A DNA stretch of 64,000 nt from Gaiellasilicea sp037721555. Its GTDB lineage: Bacteria > Actinomycetota > Thermoleophilia > Gaiellales > Gaiellaceae. This document shows positions 34,457 through 41,953 of this stretch, piece after piece (positions within the stretch are counted from its first letter, which is position 1; each line of letters starts with the position of its first letter). The translations under genes were made by a program, and so were the position numbers. Where the stretch lies: contig JBBJOI010000003.1 in the NCBI GenBank assembly GCA_037721555.1, positions 110,765 through 174,764 of the forward strand, written 5' to 3'. Below the pieces are notes generated by a model. The model had not been told where the DNA came from. It searched no databases and saw nothing but the letters and a program-made list of their open reading frames with translations.

Positions 34457-35334
34457 GCCGGCGATTCTCGCACCTGGGTCTCGAGCGCGGCAACGGCTTC
34501 GGCCTCGGCGCTGCCGTCGCCGTCCTCTCCCTTCAGCACGACGGAGACGAGCGGGACGGGCTGCACGAGCGCGAACACGGCGGCGCCGTAACCCGGGCCG
34601 CCGCCGCCGTGGCCGATCAGCACGCCGTGCGGCCAGTCGGGATCCGCCATCACACCCAGGCCGTAGCTCGGCCGGACGAGGCCGTACGCCTCGACGCCGA
34701 CCTCGACCGTCGACAGGAGGTCGTGGAAGGAGCGGCCGAGCAACTCGCCGGCCGCGAGCGCCGTCCAGAAACGTCGCAGGTCGGCGGCTGTGGAGATCGC
34801 GGTACGATGGCCCACCCAGCACGGGTGGTAGCGGCCGCGGACATCCTGCGTTGCCGCACCGATCTGGCTGCTCAGACCGGGCGCGAGCTCGTCCAGATCG
34901 CCTGGGTCGAGCGCGAGCGTTGTCTCCGTCATGCCCAGCGGCACGGTAAGTTCGCGCTCCAGCGCGCTGGCGAAGCCGCCCGGGACGAGGGTATCGAGCA
35001 CGCGGCGGAGCAGCAGGTAGCCCGTGTTCGAGTACATCCACGGCGGGGGCGGGTCTCGACGGAGCGCGTGCAGCAGGAGCTTCTCGTCGGGCCATGGCTC
35101 CAAGGGCCTGCGCCGCACCGCCTCGGCATAGCCGGAGTCTGCGTAGTCGGGGACACCAGCGGTGTGGTTCAGGAGCTCGCGGAGCGTGGGCTCCTGCAGC
35201 CGCGGCTCGTCGAGCCACGCGGTGACGGGACTGTCGAGCGACAGCTCGCCGCGATCTGCCAGCCGGCAGAAGAGGACGGCGATGAACGTCTTCGTGAGGC
35301 TGTAGATCAGATAGCGCGGCTCGTCGGTGCTCAC
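34453..35334 (-). CDS. Serine hydrolase, beta-lactamase/EstB-type, short N-terminus
   Basis: 293-residue protein of the beta-lactamase-related (class C-like) family. The nucleophile motif is YSLTKTF only about 13 residues from the start; MYSNTGY supplies the Tyr-x-Asn motif, and a C-terminal IGHGGGGPGYGA replaces the HxG box. Related proteins carry about 40-60 residues before SxxK. The frame continues upstream into DUF3052, but GTG 35334 overlaps that stop by four bases, which argues for the short form. Function could be esterase or peptidase; no signal peptide is seen. Confidence 0.75.
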   Translation of the reverse strand: MSTDEPRYLIYSLTKTFIAVLFCRLADRGELSLDSPVTAWLDEPRLQEPTLRELLNHTAGVPDYADSGYAEAVRRRPLEPWPDEKLLLHALRRDPPPPWMYSNTGYLLLRRVLDTLVPGGFASALERELTVPLGMTETTLALDPGDLDELAPGLSSQIGAATQDVRGRYHPCWVGHRTAISTAADLRRFWTALAAGELLGRSFHDLLSTVEVGVEAYGLVRPSYGLGVMADPDWPHGVLIGHGGGGPGYGAAVFALVQPVPLVSVVLKGEDGDGSAEAEAVAALETQVRESPA

Positions 35335-35663
35335 CGGTCGGAGAGCCGGTACACGAAGCGGAGCGCCTGCCAGCTCTCGTCGATCGAAGCGCTCTTGTTG
35401 TCGACGAGGCCGGCTGCGAGGCCGATCGCCTGCACCGTTTCGAAGCTGAGGTCGTTCTCGATCCCGGCCAAGCGTTTCGGCCACGCGATCCAGAGGCTGT
35501 CGGCCGGGGCCAAGGTCTCCTTCAGCGTCTCGAACCGGCTTTCCAGCTCAGCTCGGCTGGTCGTGAAGAGGACGACGACGTGCGCGCCGTGTTTCGCGCC
35601 GAGCTTCTGCGAGAGCGGGGTGGACGAATAGTCCTTGCTCGCCTCTCTCCCCTTACTGGCCAT
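35331..35663 (-). CDS. DUF3052 family protein
   Basis: 110-residue protein of the actinobacterial DUF3052 family, recognisable from PLSQKLG, the ADSLWIAWPK strand, and DNKSASIDESWQALRFVYR near the end. Its biochemical role is unknown. Start ATG 35663 lies within the last codons of the upstream epimerase gene (11-bp overlap), and its stop overlaps the serine hydrolase GTG. Confidence 0.82.
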   Translation of the reverse strand: MASKGREASKDYSSTPLSQKLGAKHGAHVVVLFTTSRAELESRFETLKETLAPADSLWIAWPKRLAGIENDLSFETVQAIGLAAGLVDNKSASIDESWQALRFVYRLSDR

Positions 35664-36606
35664 GCCAGTCGGCCAGCAGCTGTGCCTCCCGCTCGGGCGT
35701 GAGCCCGACACCGTCGACGAGCTCCGCCCCCTCGAGCGCCCCGCGCGCCGTTTCCTCGAGCGGGCGGAAGCGGAGGCCGGCTGCCACCGCCGCAGTGCTG
35801 TCGGACTCCATGAAGCAACGCCAGTCCGGGTCTGCGGTGTCGACCCAGAGCGGTAGCTCCTGCCACTGGCCGACCCCCTGCTCGACGAGCCAGCGCTCGT
35901 CGACGTACGTCGGTCGCACCTCTCCGGCGCAGGCCTCGAGCAGATCGCGCATCGGGAACGGCGGCGACATGGCGTTGAACACGCCGTTCAGCCGGCCTTC
36001 CGCGCTGCGGAGAATCCAGTTGGCGAGGTCGCGGACGTCGATCAGCTGGACGGAGCGCTCGGGCGCGCCTGGCACGAGTAGCTCGCCGCCGCGCGCGAGC
36101 CGGTGCGGCCAGTACGTGAAGCGACCGGTCGGGTCGTGCGGCCCGACGATGAGGCCTGCACGGATGTGAAGGGCGCGACCTGGAAACCCCTCCTCGATGA
36201 CTGCCTCGCACAACGCTTTGAGCGCGCCGTAGTGTCCTTCCACGTCCTCCGTCGACGCGTCCTCGACCGTCGCCACGAGGCTGGCCTCCGTCGCGGGCTC
36301 GCCGAAGCTCGCGTACACCGAGCAGCTCGAGACGAACGTGTAATGGCCTGAGTCCTGCAGTAGCTCGGCCGACCCGCGGACAACGCGCGGGACATAGCCG
36401 GAGGTGTCGATGACGGAGTCCCATCTACGTCCTGCTAGCGCCGAGAGCTCGCCGTCTCGATCACCCTGGAGCTTCTCCGCCTCGGCAAAGAGCTCCGGGT
36501 TTGTGCGGCCGCGGTTGAAGAGCGTCAGCTCATGGCCTCCCTCGAGCGCGGCATCGGCGATCGCGCGGCCGAGGAACTCCGTTCCTCCGAGGAGGAGCAC
36601 CTTCAC
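35653..36606 (-). CDS. NAD-dependent epimerase/dehydratase family protein
   Basis: 317-residue extended SDR. The Rossmann motif is LLGGTEFLGRAIADA, and the YxxxK pair is in GHYGALKALCE. The body resembles the epimerase-like proteins related to isoflavone reductase or RNA-binding SDRs of plastids (VQLIDVRDLANWIL, MRDLLEACAG). Substrate unknown; a nucleotide sugar is not certain. Start GTG 36606 overlaps the M20 gene stop by four bases. Confidence 0.85.
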   Translation of the reverse strand: MKVLLLGGTEFLGRAIADAALEGGHELTLFNRGRTNPELFAEAEKLQGDRDGELSALAGRRWDSVIDTSGYVPRVVRGSAELLQDSGHYTFVSSCSVYASFGEPATEASLVATVEDASTEDVEGHYGALKALCEAVIEEGFPGRALHIRAGLIVGPHDPTGRFTYWPHRLARGGELLVPGAPERSVQLIDVRDLANWILRSAEGRLNGVFNAMSPPFPMRDLLEACAGEVRPTYVDERWLVEQGVGQWQELPLWVDTADPDWRCFMESDSTAAVAAGLRFRPLEETARGALEGAELVDGVGLTPEREAQLLADWHGQ

Positions 36607-37898
36607 CCGAACCTCTGGACGGCGCGCCAGACCGCCTCGGCACCGAACTCGAGTGCGTCGACGGGGATCCGCTCGTCTGCTGCGTGGATCAGCTTCGTGA
36701 ACGCGAAACTCTCCGGCAACCGCATCGGCAGGAAGCCGTAGGTCTGGATGCCGAGGCGCGAGAAGAAGCGGCCGTCGGTGACGCCCACCTGCAGGAGCGG
36801 CAACGGGATCCCATCCGGGTCGAGCTCGCGGATGACGGCGGCGAGCGTGTCGAAGAGGCCGAGGTCTGCCTCGGAGCTGCCCGGGTCGTGCCGGACGAGC
36901 TCGAGCTCGACGTCGCGGCCGATCAGCGCCCCGAGCTCGCCAATCAGCGCATCGGGGCCGTACCCCGGCAGCGAGCGGCCGTCGAGCTCGAGGTGGACCT
37001 CGCTCGGGACGACGTTGATCTTCTCCCCGCTGTGCACGATCGTGGCGTTGACCGTGTTGCGGAGCATCGGCTCGAAGAGCCGCGCCTGCTCCCCGAGCAG
37101 CTTCAGCGCGCCGTCCGTCAGGCGCGGCTTCAAGAGCGACCGGATCACCGCCGCCTGCGGCCGTGGCAGCGCGCCGGCCATTCCCTCGAGCAGCTGCCGC
37201 ACCACCGGGGTCACGTGGACCGGCAGGCGACCCCGGTCGAGGTCGCGCAAGAGCCGTGCGAGGCGTGCCATCGTCCCCCCGCGGTTGATCATCGCTCCGT
37301 GCCCGCCGGGCCCGCGTACGGTCGCCCGGAGCCAGCAGATCTGCTTCTCCGCCACCTGGATCGGATAGAAGCGCCTGCCGCCCGAGGTGAGCGTGAAGCC
37401 GCCGAACTCACCGAGCGCGAACCGGATCCCCTCGAAGAGCTCCGGGTGCTCCTCGACGAGGAACCGCGCGCCGAGGTCGCCTCCCGCCTCCTCGTCCGCG
37501 AGGACGCACAGCACGAGGTCGCCCGGAGGCCGCACGCCTTCGCGCTTCATCCGCAGGAACGCGGTCACCATCATCGCCACGCCCGCCTTCATGTCGAGCG
37601 CGCCGCGCCCCCAGATCTCCCCGCCGACGAGCCGCCCTGCGAAGGGCGGCTGCACCCACTGCTGCCCAGTGGTCGTGACGACGTCGACGTGGCCCTGCAG
37701 CAGAAGCGGTGCGGCACGGCCGTCCCCCTCAAGGCGCGCCACGAGGTTCGGCCGGTCCGGAAGCTTCGCGTAGGTCGCTGTCTCGATGCCGGCGCCCTCG
37801 AGCTGCTCCCGGAGGAAGCCGATGCACGCCGCCTCGTTACCGGGCGGATTGGTGGTGTCGAAGCGCAGCAGGTGCTGCAGCAGCTCGACGGGGCTCAC
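36603..37898 (-). CDS. M20 family metallopeptidase
   Basis: 431-residue di-zinc peptidase of the M20/ArgE/DapE family. Visible ligands are LLLQGHVDVV (His), WGRGALDMKAGVAMM (bridging Asp), ADEEAGGDLGARF (catalytic and ligand Glu) and the C-terminal KLIHAADERIP (His). The dimerisation domain covers about 190-310. Likely substrates are N-acyl amino acids or dipeptides. Start GTG 37898 overlaps the preceding stop (GTGA). Confidence 0.9.
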   Translation of the reverse strand: MSPVELLQHLLRFDTTNPPGNEAACIGFLREQLEGAGIETATYAKLPDRPNLVARLEGDGRAAPLLLQGHVDVVTTTGQQWVQPPFAGRLVGGEIWGRGALDMKAGVAMMVTAFLRMKREGVRPPGDLVLCVLADEEAGGDLGARFLVEEHPELFEGIRFALGEFGGFTLTSGGRRFYPIQVAEKQICWLRATVRGPGGHGAMINRGGTMARLARLLRDLDRGRLPVHVTPVVRQLLEGMAGALPRPQAAVIRSLLKPRLTDGALKLLGEQARLFEPMLRNTVNATIVHSGEKINVVPSEVHLELDGRSLPGYGPDALIGELGALIGRDVELELVRHDPGSSEADLGLFDTLAAVIRELDPDGIPLPLLQVGVTDGRFFSRLGIQTYGFLPMRLPESFAFTKLIHAADERIPVDALEFGAEAVWRAVQRFG

Positions 37899-39058
37899 AA
37901 CTCGTCGAGCGCGGCGAGCAGCCGGTCGACCTCCTCCACCGTGTTGTAGTGGACGAACCCGGCGCGAACGGCACCCGTCCCGGTCAGGCCGAGGCCCTTC
38001 ATCACCTCGACGGCGTAGTAGTCCCCGTGCCAGACGGCGATCTCTCGTGCGGCCAGCTCCGTGGCGACCTGCTCCGGGCTGCGGCCCGGCAGGTTGAAGC
38101 AGAACGTCGGCACGCGGCCCGCCATGGTGCGCAGGCCGTAGAGCTCGACCCGCTCGGGGAGGCCGTCGAGGAACCGCTGTCCCAGCTCGTGCTCCTGCGT
38201 GAGGATCGCCTCCCAGCCCACCGACTCGACGTACTCGACCGCGGCGACGAACCCCGCGAGCAGCTCATGTTGTTGCGTCCCGTGCTCGAAGCGGTGCCCG
38301 ACGGGCTCGTCCGCCGCCGGCCGCACCTTGTATGGACGCCACGACTCGAGCAGCTCGCGCTTGCCGAACGCGAGCCCCATGTGCGGCCCGAAGAACTTGT
38401 AGGGCGAGCAGAGGAGGACGTCGACGTTCCAGGCGGCGACGTCGATCGGTCCGTGCGGCCCGTAGTGCACGGCGTCCGCCCATGCGAGGGCGCCCGCCGC
38501 ATGGGCGAGCTCGACGATGCGGCGGACGTCCGGCGCCGTGCCGACCGCGTTCGAGGCGATGGGGAACGCCACCACCCGCGTTTGCTCGGAGAGCTGCCGC
38601 TCGAGGTCGTCGAGGTCGAGGGTCAGGTCGTCGTGCAGCTCGACGAAGCGGACGACGATGCCGAGATCGTGCGCGAGCTCGAGCCACGGCGAGACGTTGG
38701 CGTCGTGGTCGAGCTTGGTCACCAGGATCTCGTCCCCACGCGAGAGCGTGCGCGCGAACGCTCGGGTGAGCAGGAAGTTGAGCGAGGTCATGCTCTGGCC
38801 GAACGCGACCTCGTCCGGATGGCAGCCGAGCCAGCGACCCGCGGCCGCGCGCGCACGAACGATCAGCTCGACCGTGCGGACGCTCGTCCCGTACGGGGCG
38901 CCGACGTTCGCGTTGTCCTCACGCAGGTAGCTCGCGACGGCGTCGATCACCTCGTCGGGGCACTGGGTGCCGCCGGGCCCGTCGAAGAACGCGAGGCCGC
39001 AGTCGAGGGCCGAGTACCTGGCCCGTAGAGCGGCGATGTCGAACGCCGTGATGCTCAC
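37895..39058 (-). CDS. Cysteine desulfurase-like PLP enzyme (TIGR01976-type)
   Basis: 387-residue class V aminotransferase-fold protein. The PLP lysine is Lys221 in SPYKFFGPH. The N-terminus LAFFDGPGGTQCP and the AFGQSMTSLNFLL segment match the TIGR01976 group, which lacks a clear active-site Cys loop of IscS. It may act as a desulfurase, or as a selenocysteine lyase or aminotransferase. It lies in the middle of a coupled run of metabolic genes. The frame is open far upstream, but GTG 39058 overlaps the OsmC stop and starts the conserved part. Confidence 0.85.
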   Translation of the reverse strand: MSITAFDIAALRARYSALDCGLAFFDGPGGTQCPDEVIDAVASYLREDNANVGAPYGTSVRTVELIVRARAAAGRWLGCHPDEVAFGQSMTSLNFLLTRAFARTLSRGDEILVTKLDHDANVSPWLELAHDLGIVVRFVELHDDLTLDLDDLERQLSEQTRVVAFPIASNAVGTAPDVRRIVELAHAAGALAWADAVHYGPHGPIDVAAWNVDVLLCSPYKFFGPHMGLAFGKRELLESWRPYKVRPAADEPVGHRFEHGTQQHELLAGFVAAVEYVESVGWEAILTQEHELGQRFLDGLPERVELYGLRTMAGRVPTFCFNLPGRSPEQVATELAAREIAVWHGDYYAVEVMKGLGLTGTGAVRAGFVHYNTVEEVDRLLAALDEL

Positions 39059-39465
39059 GCGATCTGCTCCCCGTTCACGGTCCAGCGGTACCGCGGCGTC
39101 ACGGTCAGCGAGGCGCCGACGAAGCAGTCCCGCTCTGCTTTCGCGAGCAGCTCCCGCACGTCCGCCGGCGCGGGCTCGAGCGTCGCATCGAGGTCGACGT
39201 CGACCTCGACGAAGGCGTACCGGCCGTCCGACTCGCGTTTCGTGACCCTTCCGTTCGCCTCCGCGCTCGCGCGCAGGCCGAGGCCCATCAACTTCGCGTG
39301 GTAGCGGAGGCTCGTCAGCGTGCAGCGCGCGAGTCCCGCCAGCACCAGATGTTCGGGCGTCCACGCCTCCTCGGTCGGAAGGGGCACGGCGCCCGCGTCG
39401 CTCGTTGCCGTCCAGTCCCGGTCGAGCGAGACGGCGTAGGTGAACGTGCGCGCCCGGACCGCCAC
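39055..39465 (-). CDS. OsmC family protein
   Basis: 136-residue OsmC/Ohr-fold protein. The two active-site cysteines are visible in LAGLARCTLTSLRY and KAERDCFVGASL. OsmC proteins reduce organic hydroperoxides. It is the promoter-proximal gene of the eight-gene coupled run down to 32598. Start GTG 39465 with TAGGTT 6 nt upstream; this -10 overlaps that of the divergent 39488 gene. Confidence 0.9.
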   Translation of the reverse strand: MAVRARTFTYAVSLDRDWTATSDAGAVPLPTEEAWTPEHLVLAGLARCTLTSLRYHAKLMGLGLRASAEANGRVTKRESDGRYAFVEVDVDLDATLEPAPADVRELLAKAERDCFVGASLTVTPRYRWTVNGEQIA

Positions 39466-39471
39466 TCACAG

Positions 39472-39481
39472 AACCTACACT
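39472..39481. promoter_or_regulatory. Bidirectional leaderless promoter with overlapping -10 boxes
   Basis: AACCTACACT reads as TAGGTT on the minus strand (6 nt from the OsmC GTG) and TACACT on the plus strand (6 nt from the ATG at 39488). The boxes share the central TA, the same geometry as at 28309-28318. Confidence 0.55.
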
Positions 39482-39487
39482 CGGCCG

Positions 39488-40510
39488 ATGACCCTGGCGG
39501 TGTTGGGCGCGAGCGGGTTCACCGGCCGGCTCGTGCTCGAGGAGGCTCGGCGCGCAGGCTTGCCGCTTCGCCTGGTCGGCAGGCGTCGGCATGCCCTCGA
39601 GCAGCTTGCGCAGCCGGGGGAGGAGGTGCGGGTCGCCGACGCGCGGGACGAGGCGTCGCTGCGCGCGGCCTTCGACGGTGCCGCTGCCGTCGTATCGTGT
39701 GCCGGTCCCTTTCTGGCTCTCGGATTCGCCCCGATCGCGGCTGCGAGCGCCGTTGGCGCGCACTACCTCGACACGAGCGGCGAGCAGGAGTTCGTGCACC
39801 GCGTGCACGAGCGGTTCGCCGACGCGCCGGTGGCAGTGCTGCCTGCGTTCGGCTTCGACTATGTCCCGGGCGATCTCGCCGCGCGGCTCGCCGCCGAGCA
39901 GGTGGACGGGCCGCTGGACGAGGTGTTCGTCGGCTACTCCGTCGCCGGCGTCGGCACGAGCAAGGGCACCCGCAGCACGATCGCGACGGTGATGGGCCAG
40001 AGACAGGTGACCTACCTCGATGGGAGTCTCGTCGGCTCCCGCTTCGGTGCGAGGACGAGGAGGATGCGGTTCCCGTTCGGGGAGCGGACGGTGGTCGAGT
40101 GGGGCGGAACGGAACCACTGACGGTTCCACGCCACACGGACGTTCGCTCCGTCCATTCGTTCATCCGGGCACCCGCTGTCGCCGGTCTGGGCGGTCGTGT
40201 GGGCCCCCTCGTCGCGCCCGTCCTCCAGCGTCTCGCGCGGCTCGGGCCGGACGGTCCTTCCCCGGCCTCACGTGCGAAGAGCCACTTCACGGTCGTGGCG
40301 GAGGCGCGCGGCTCCGGCGGTCACGGCCGTGCGGTCATTGTCGGCAGCGACGTCTACGGTCTGACCGCTCTGCTGCTCGTCCGCGGCGCCCAGGCGCTCC
40401 TCGCAGGCGAAGGCCGGGGGTCGGGCGTCCTCGCACCGGCCGAGGCTTTCGACGCCCGCACGCTCGCGTCTCGCTTAACGCCGCTGCTCGAGATCGCCGA
40501 GCCCGGCTAG
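39488..40510 (+). CDS. Saccharopine dehydrogenase-family oxidoreductase
   Basis: 340-residue protein with an N-terminal Rossmann fold (VLGASGFTGRLVLEEARRAG) and the GHYLDTSGE-like segment (GAHYLDTSGEQEFV) typical of trans-acting enoyl reductase and saccharopine dehydrogenase-like proteins. FGFDYVPGDLAA is another family landmark. The mycobacterial relatives act in lipid biosynthesis; the substrate here is unknown. Start ATG 39488. Confidence 0.83.
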   Translation: MTLAVLGASGFTGRLVLEEARRAGLPLRLVGRRRHALEQLAQPGEEVRVADARDEASLRAAFDGAAAVVSCAGPFLALGFAPIAAASAVGAHYLDTSGEQEFVHRVHERFADAPVAVLPAFGFDYVPGDLAARLAAEQVDGPLDEVFVGYSVAGVGTSKGTRSTIATVMGQRQVTYLDGSLVGSRFGARTRRMRFPFGERTVVEWGGTEPLTVPRHTDVRSVHSFIRAPAVAGLGGRVGPLVAPVLQRLARLGPDGPSPASRAKSHFTVVAEARGSGGHGRAVIVGSDVYGLTALLLVRGAQALLAGEGRGSGVLAPAEAFDARTLASRLTPLLEIAEPG

Positions 40511-40512
40511 CG

Positions 40513-40731
40513 ATGACGTCCGGGAGGCGGATTACGGTGCGAACCGTGCAGCGGCTACGAAGGCTCAGCGAGGCCGAGTGCTACGCGCGGTGCTATGGGC
40601 GGCGGTACGAAGAGTCGGTGCGCGTCGTCCACGTGAGGCCGCGCCCGCCCCGATACGAGACGGTCTCGGAAGAGCTTCTGCGGTTGCTCTTCGAAGAGAA
40701 GGTCGACGCGAGAGCCCCCGAAGCCGCCTGA
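40513..40731 (+). CDS. Small basic protein of unknown function
   Basis: 72-residue protein rich in Arg and Glu. ECYARCYGRRYEE contains a CxxxC. It contains no membrane segment. It begins with ATG two bases after the stop of the previous gene and ends 15 bp before the Mug gene, so it fits an operon. A competing minus-strand frame (40555-40908) looks like a shadow. Family not recognised. Confidence 0.5.
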   Translation: MTSGRRITVRTVQRLRRLSEAECYARCYGRRYEESVRVVHVRPRPPRYETVSEELLRLLFEEKVDARAPEAA

Positions 40732-40746
40732 GAACCCGACTTCAGG

Positions 40747-41277
40747 ATGACCAAGCGTCACCCTGATCCGGGTTCTGAGTCCGCCGTTCCGGACGTCCTC
40801 GCGGCGAACCTCGCGGTGGTCTTCTGCGGGATCAATCCCGGGCGCGCGTCGGCGGCCGCGCGAGCGCACTTCGCGAACCCGCGCAACGACTTCTGGCGGC
40901 TCTTGCACGCAGCCGACTTCACGCCGCGGCTCCTCGACCCGAGCGAGCAGCTCGAGCTGCTGACCTACGGGATCGGCGTCACGAACGCTGCCGCCCGGAC
41001 AACGCCCGGGTCGAGCGACCTCCGCCGTGCCGACTTCGCCGGCTCGGCGGAGCGGCTGCAGAGGCTTGCAAACGAGCTGCGGCCGGGAACGATCGGCTTC
41101 GTCGGCAAGGAGGCCTACCGGGGAGCGTTCGGCGAGCGGCCGGAGCTTGGCCTCCAGCAGCGTCGGCTGGCGGAGTCGACCCTCTTCGTGCTCCCGTCGA
41201 CCTCCCCCGCGAACGCCGCGGTGCCGTATCCCGAGCGCTTGCGCTGGTTCCGAGCCTTCCGTGAGCTGCTGCCATGA
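40747..41277 (+). CDS. mug: G/U mismatch-specific DNA glycosylase
   Basis: 176-residue uracil-DNA glycosylase family 2 enzyme. VVFCGINPGRAS is the catalytic loop with the conserved Asn, followed by HFANPRNDFWRLL. The DNA-intercalating segment appears as PSTSPANAAV. The enzyme removes uracil or ethenocytosine from mismatches. Its stop overlaps the ATG of the Nudix gene (ATGA), giving a small nucleotide-repair pair. Confidence 0.93.
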   Translation: MTKRHPDPGSESAVPDVLAANLAVVFCGINPGRASAAARAHFANPRNDFWRLLHAADFTPRLLDPSEQLELLTYGIGVTNAAARTTPGSSDLRRADFAGSAERLQRLANELRPGTIGFVGKEAYRGAFGERPELGLQQRRLAESTLFVLPSTSPANAAVPYPERLRWFRAFRELLP

Positions 41278-41744
41278 GGCTTCGCGACGGAGCGCGGGCG
41301 ATCGTCCTGGACGAGGCAGATCGAATCCTGCTCGTTCAGTTCACGTTTCCCGATCTGAGCCTCTGGGGGACGCCGGGTGGCGGAATCGATGCTGGGGAGG
41401 GGCACGAGCAGGCGATCATCCGTGAGCTGATGGAGGAAACCGGCCTCGAGGGCATCGAGCTCGGACCGTGGGTGTGGTCGCGGACGCACATCTTCCCCTC
41501 GCCCGACGGCCGCTGGGACGGTCAGCGTGACCGTTTCTTCCTCGTGCGCACACGAAGGTTCGAGCCGGCGCCACAGTTCTGTGCGGAGGAGCTCGAGCTC
41601 GAGCACGTCACGGCGGTTCGCTGGTGGACGCAGGCGGAGCTCGCGGCCTCCCAGGAGCTTTTCGCGCCGCGGCGGCTTCCCGAGCTCGTCACGGAGCTCC
41701 TGCGCGCAGGCCCGCCCCACGAGCCGCTCGACGTCGGGGACTAG
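41274..41744 (+). CDS. Nudix hydrolase
   Basis: 156-residue pyrophosphohydrolase. The Nudix box GX5EX7REUXEEXGU is complete: GGGIDAGEGHEQ continues into IIRELMEETG. A C-terminal WW motif (RWWTQAEL) is common in the family. Substrate unknown; coupling to mug suggests housecleaning of damaged nucleotides. Start ATG 41274 inside the mug stop. Confidence 0.9.
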   Translation: MRLRDGARAIVLDEADRILLVQFTFPDLSLWGTPGGGIDAGEGHEQAIIRELMEETGLEGIELGPWVWSRTHIFPSPDGRWDGQRDRFFLVRTRRFEPAPQFCAEELELEHVTAVRWWTQAELAASQELFAPRRLPELVTELLRAGPPHEPLDVGD

Positions 41745-41763
41745 AGGCTTGATGTGAGACTCA

Positions 41764-41889
41764 GGCACGCGCGGCTGGTGTGCCCAGACACGGCGCGGTT
41801 TCGCCGCGTCGGGCTTGCCCGTAGCACCATTACGGGCCGCGCCCCCGACGCGGCGTAACCGCGTGGTCTGGCCCGTCCCCGCGCCCACC
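41764..41889 (+). repeat. Intergenic palindromic repeat, family A copy 1
   Basis: About 126 bp, near 80% identical by eye to the reverse complement of 53912-54035. Shared landmarks are CCAGAC near the left, GGCGCGG, CCCGTAGCACCA, CGGCG and GGTCTGGCCC near the right. The arms 41784-41813 and 41844-41871 also pair with each other, with a CCCGTA/TACGGG stem inside. It lies between convergent genes (Nudix and nadE), so a bidirectional terminator role is plausible. Confidence 0.7.
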
Positions 41890-41909
41890 AGTGACGCCCA
41901 TTAGATTCG

Positions 41910-41945
41910 TTAGTCTTCACTTACGTAAGTATAGACTTACGGTAA
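41910..41945. promoter_or_regulatory. AT-rich palindromic site in the Nudix/nadE gap
   Basis: A locally AT-rich stretch with the perfect palindrome CTTACGTAAG, flanked by AGTCTTCA and TATAGACT that pair partially. It stands out from the GC-rich surroundings between convergent genes. It may be a protein-binding site or a remnant of insertion; function unknown. Confidence 0.3.
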
Positions 41946-41953
41946 ACGAGGTG

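Noticed and set aside
40555..40908. 117-codon minus-strand frame over the small gene and mug start
   Set aside because: Overlaps the well-supported mug gene and has no family resemblance.
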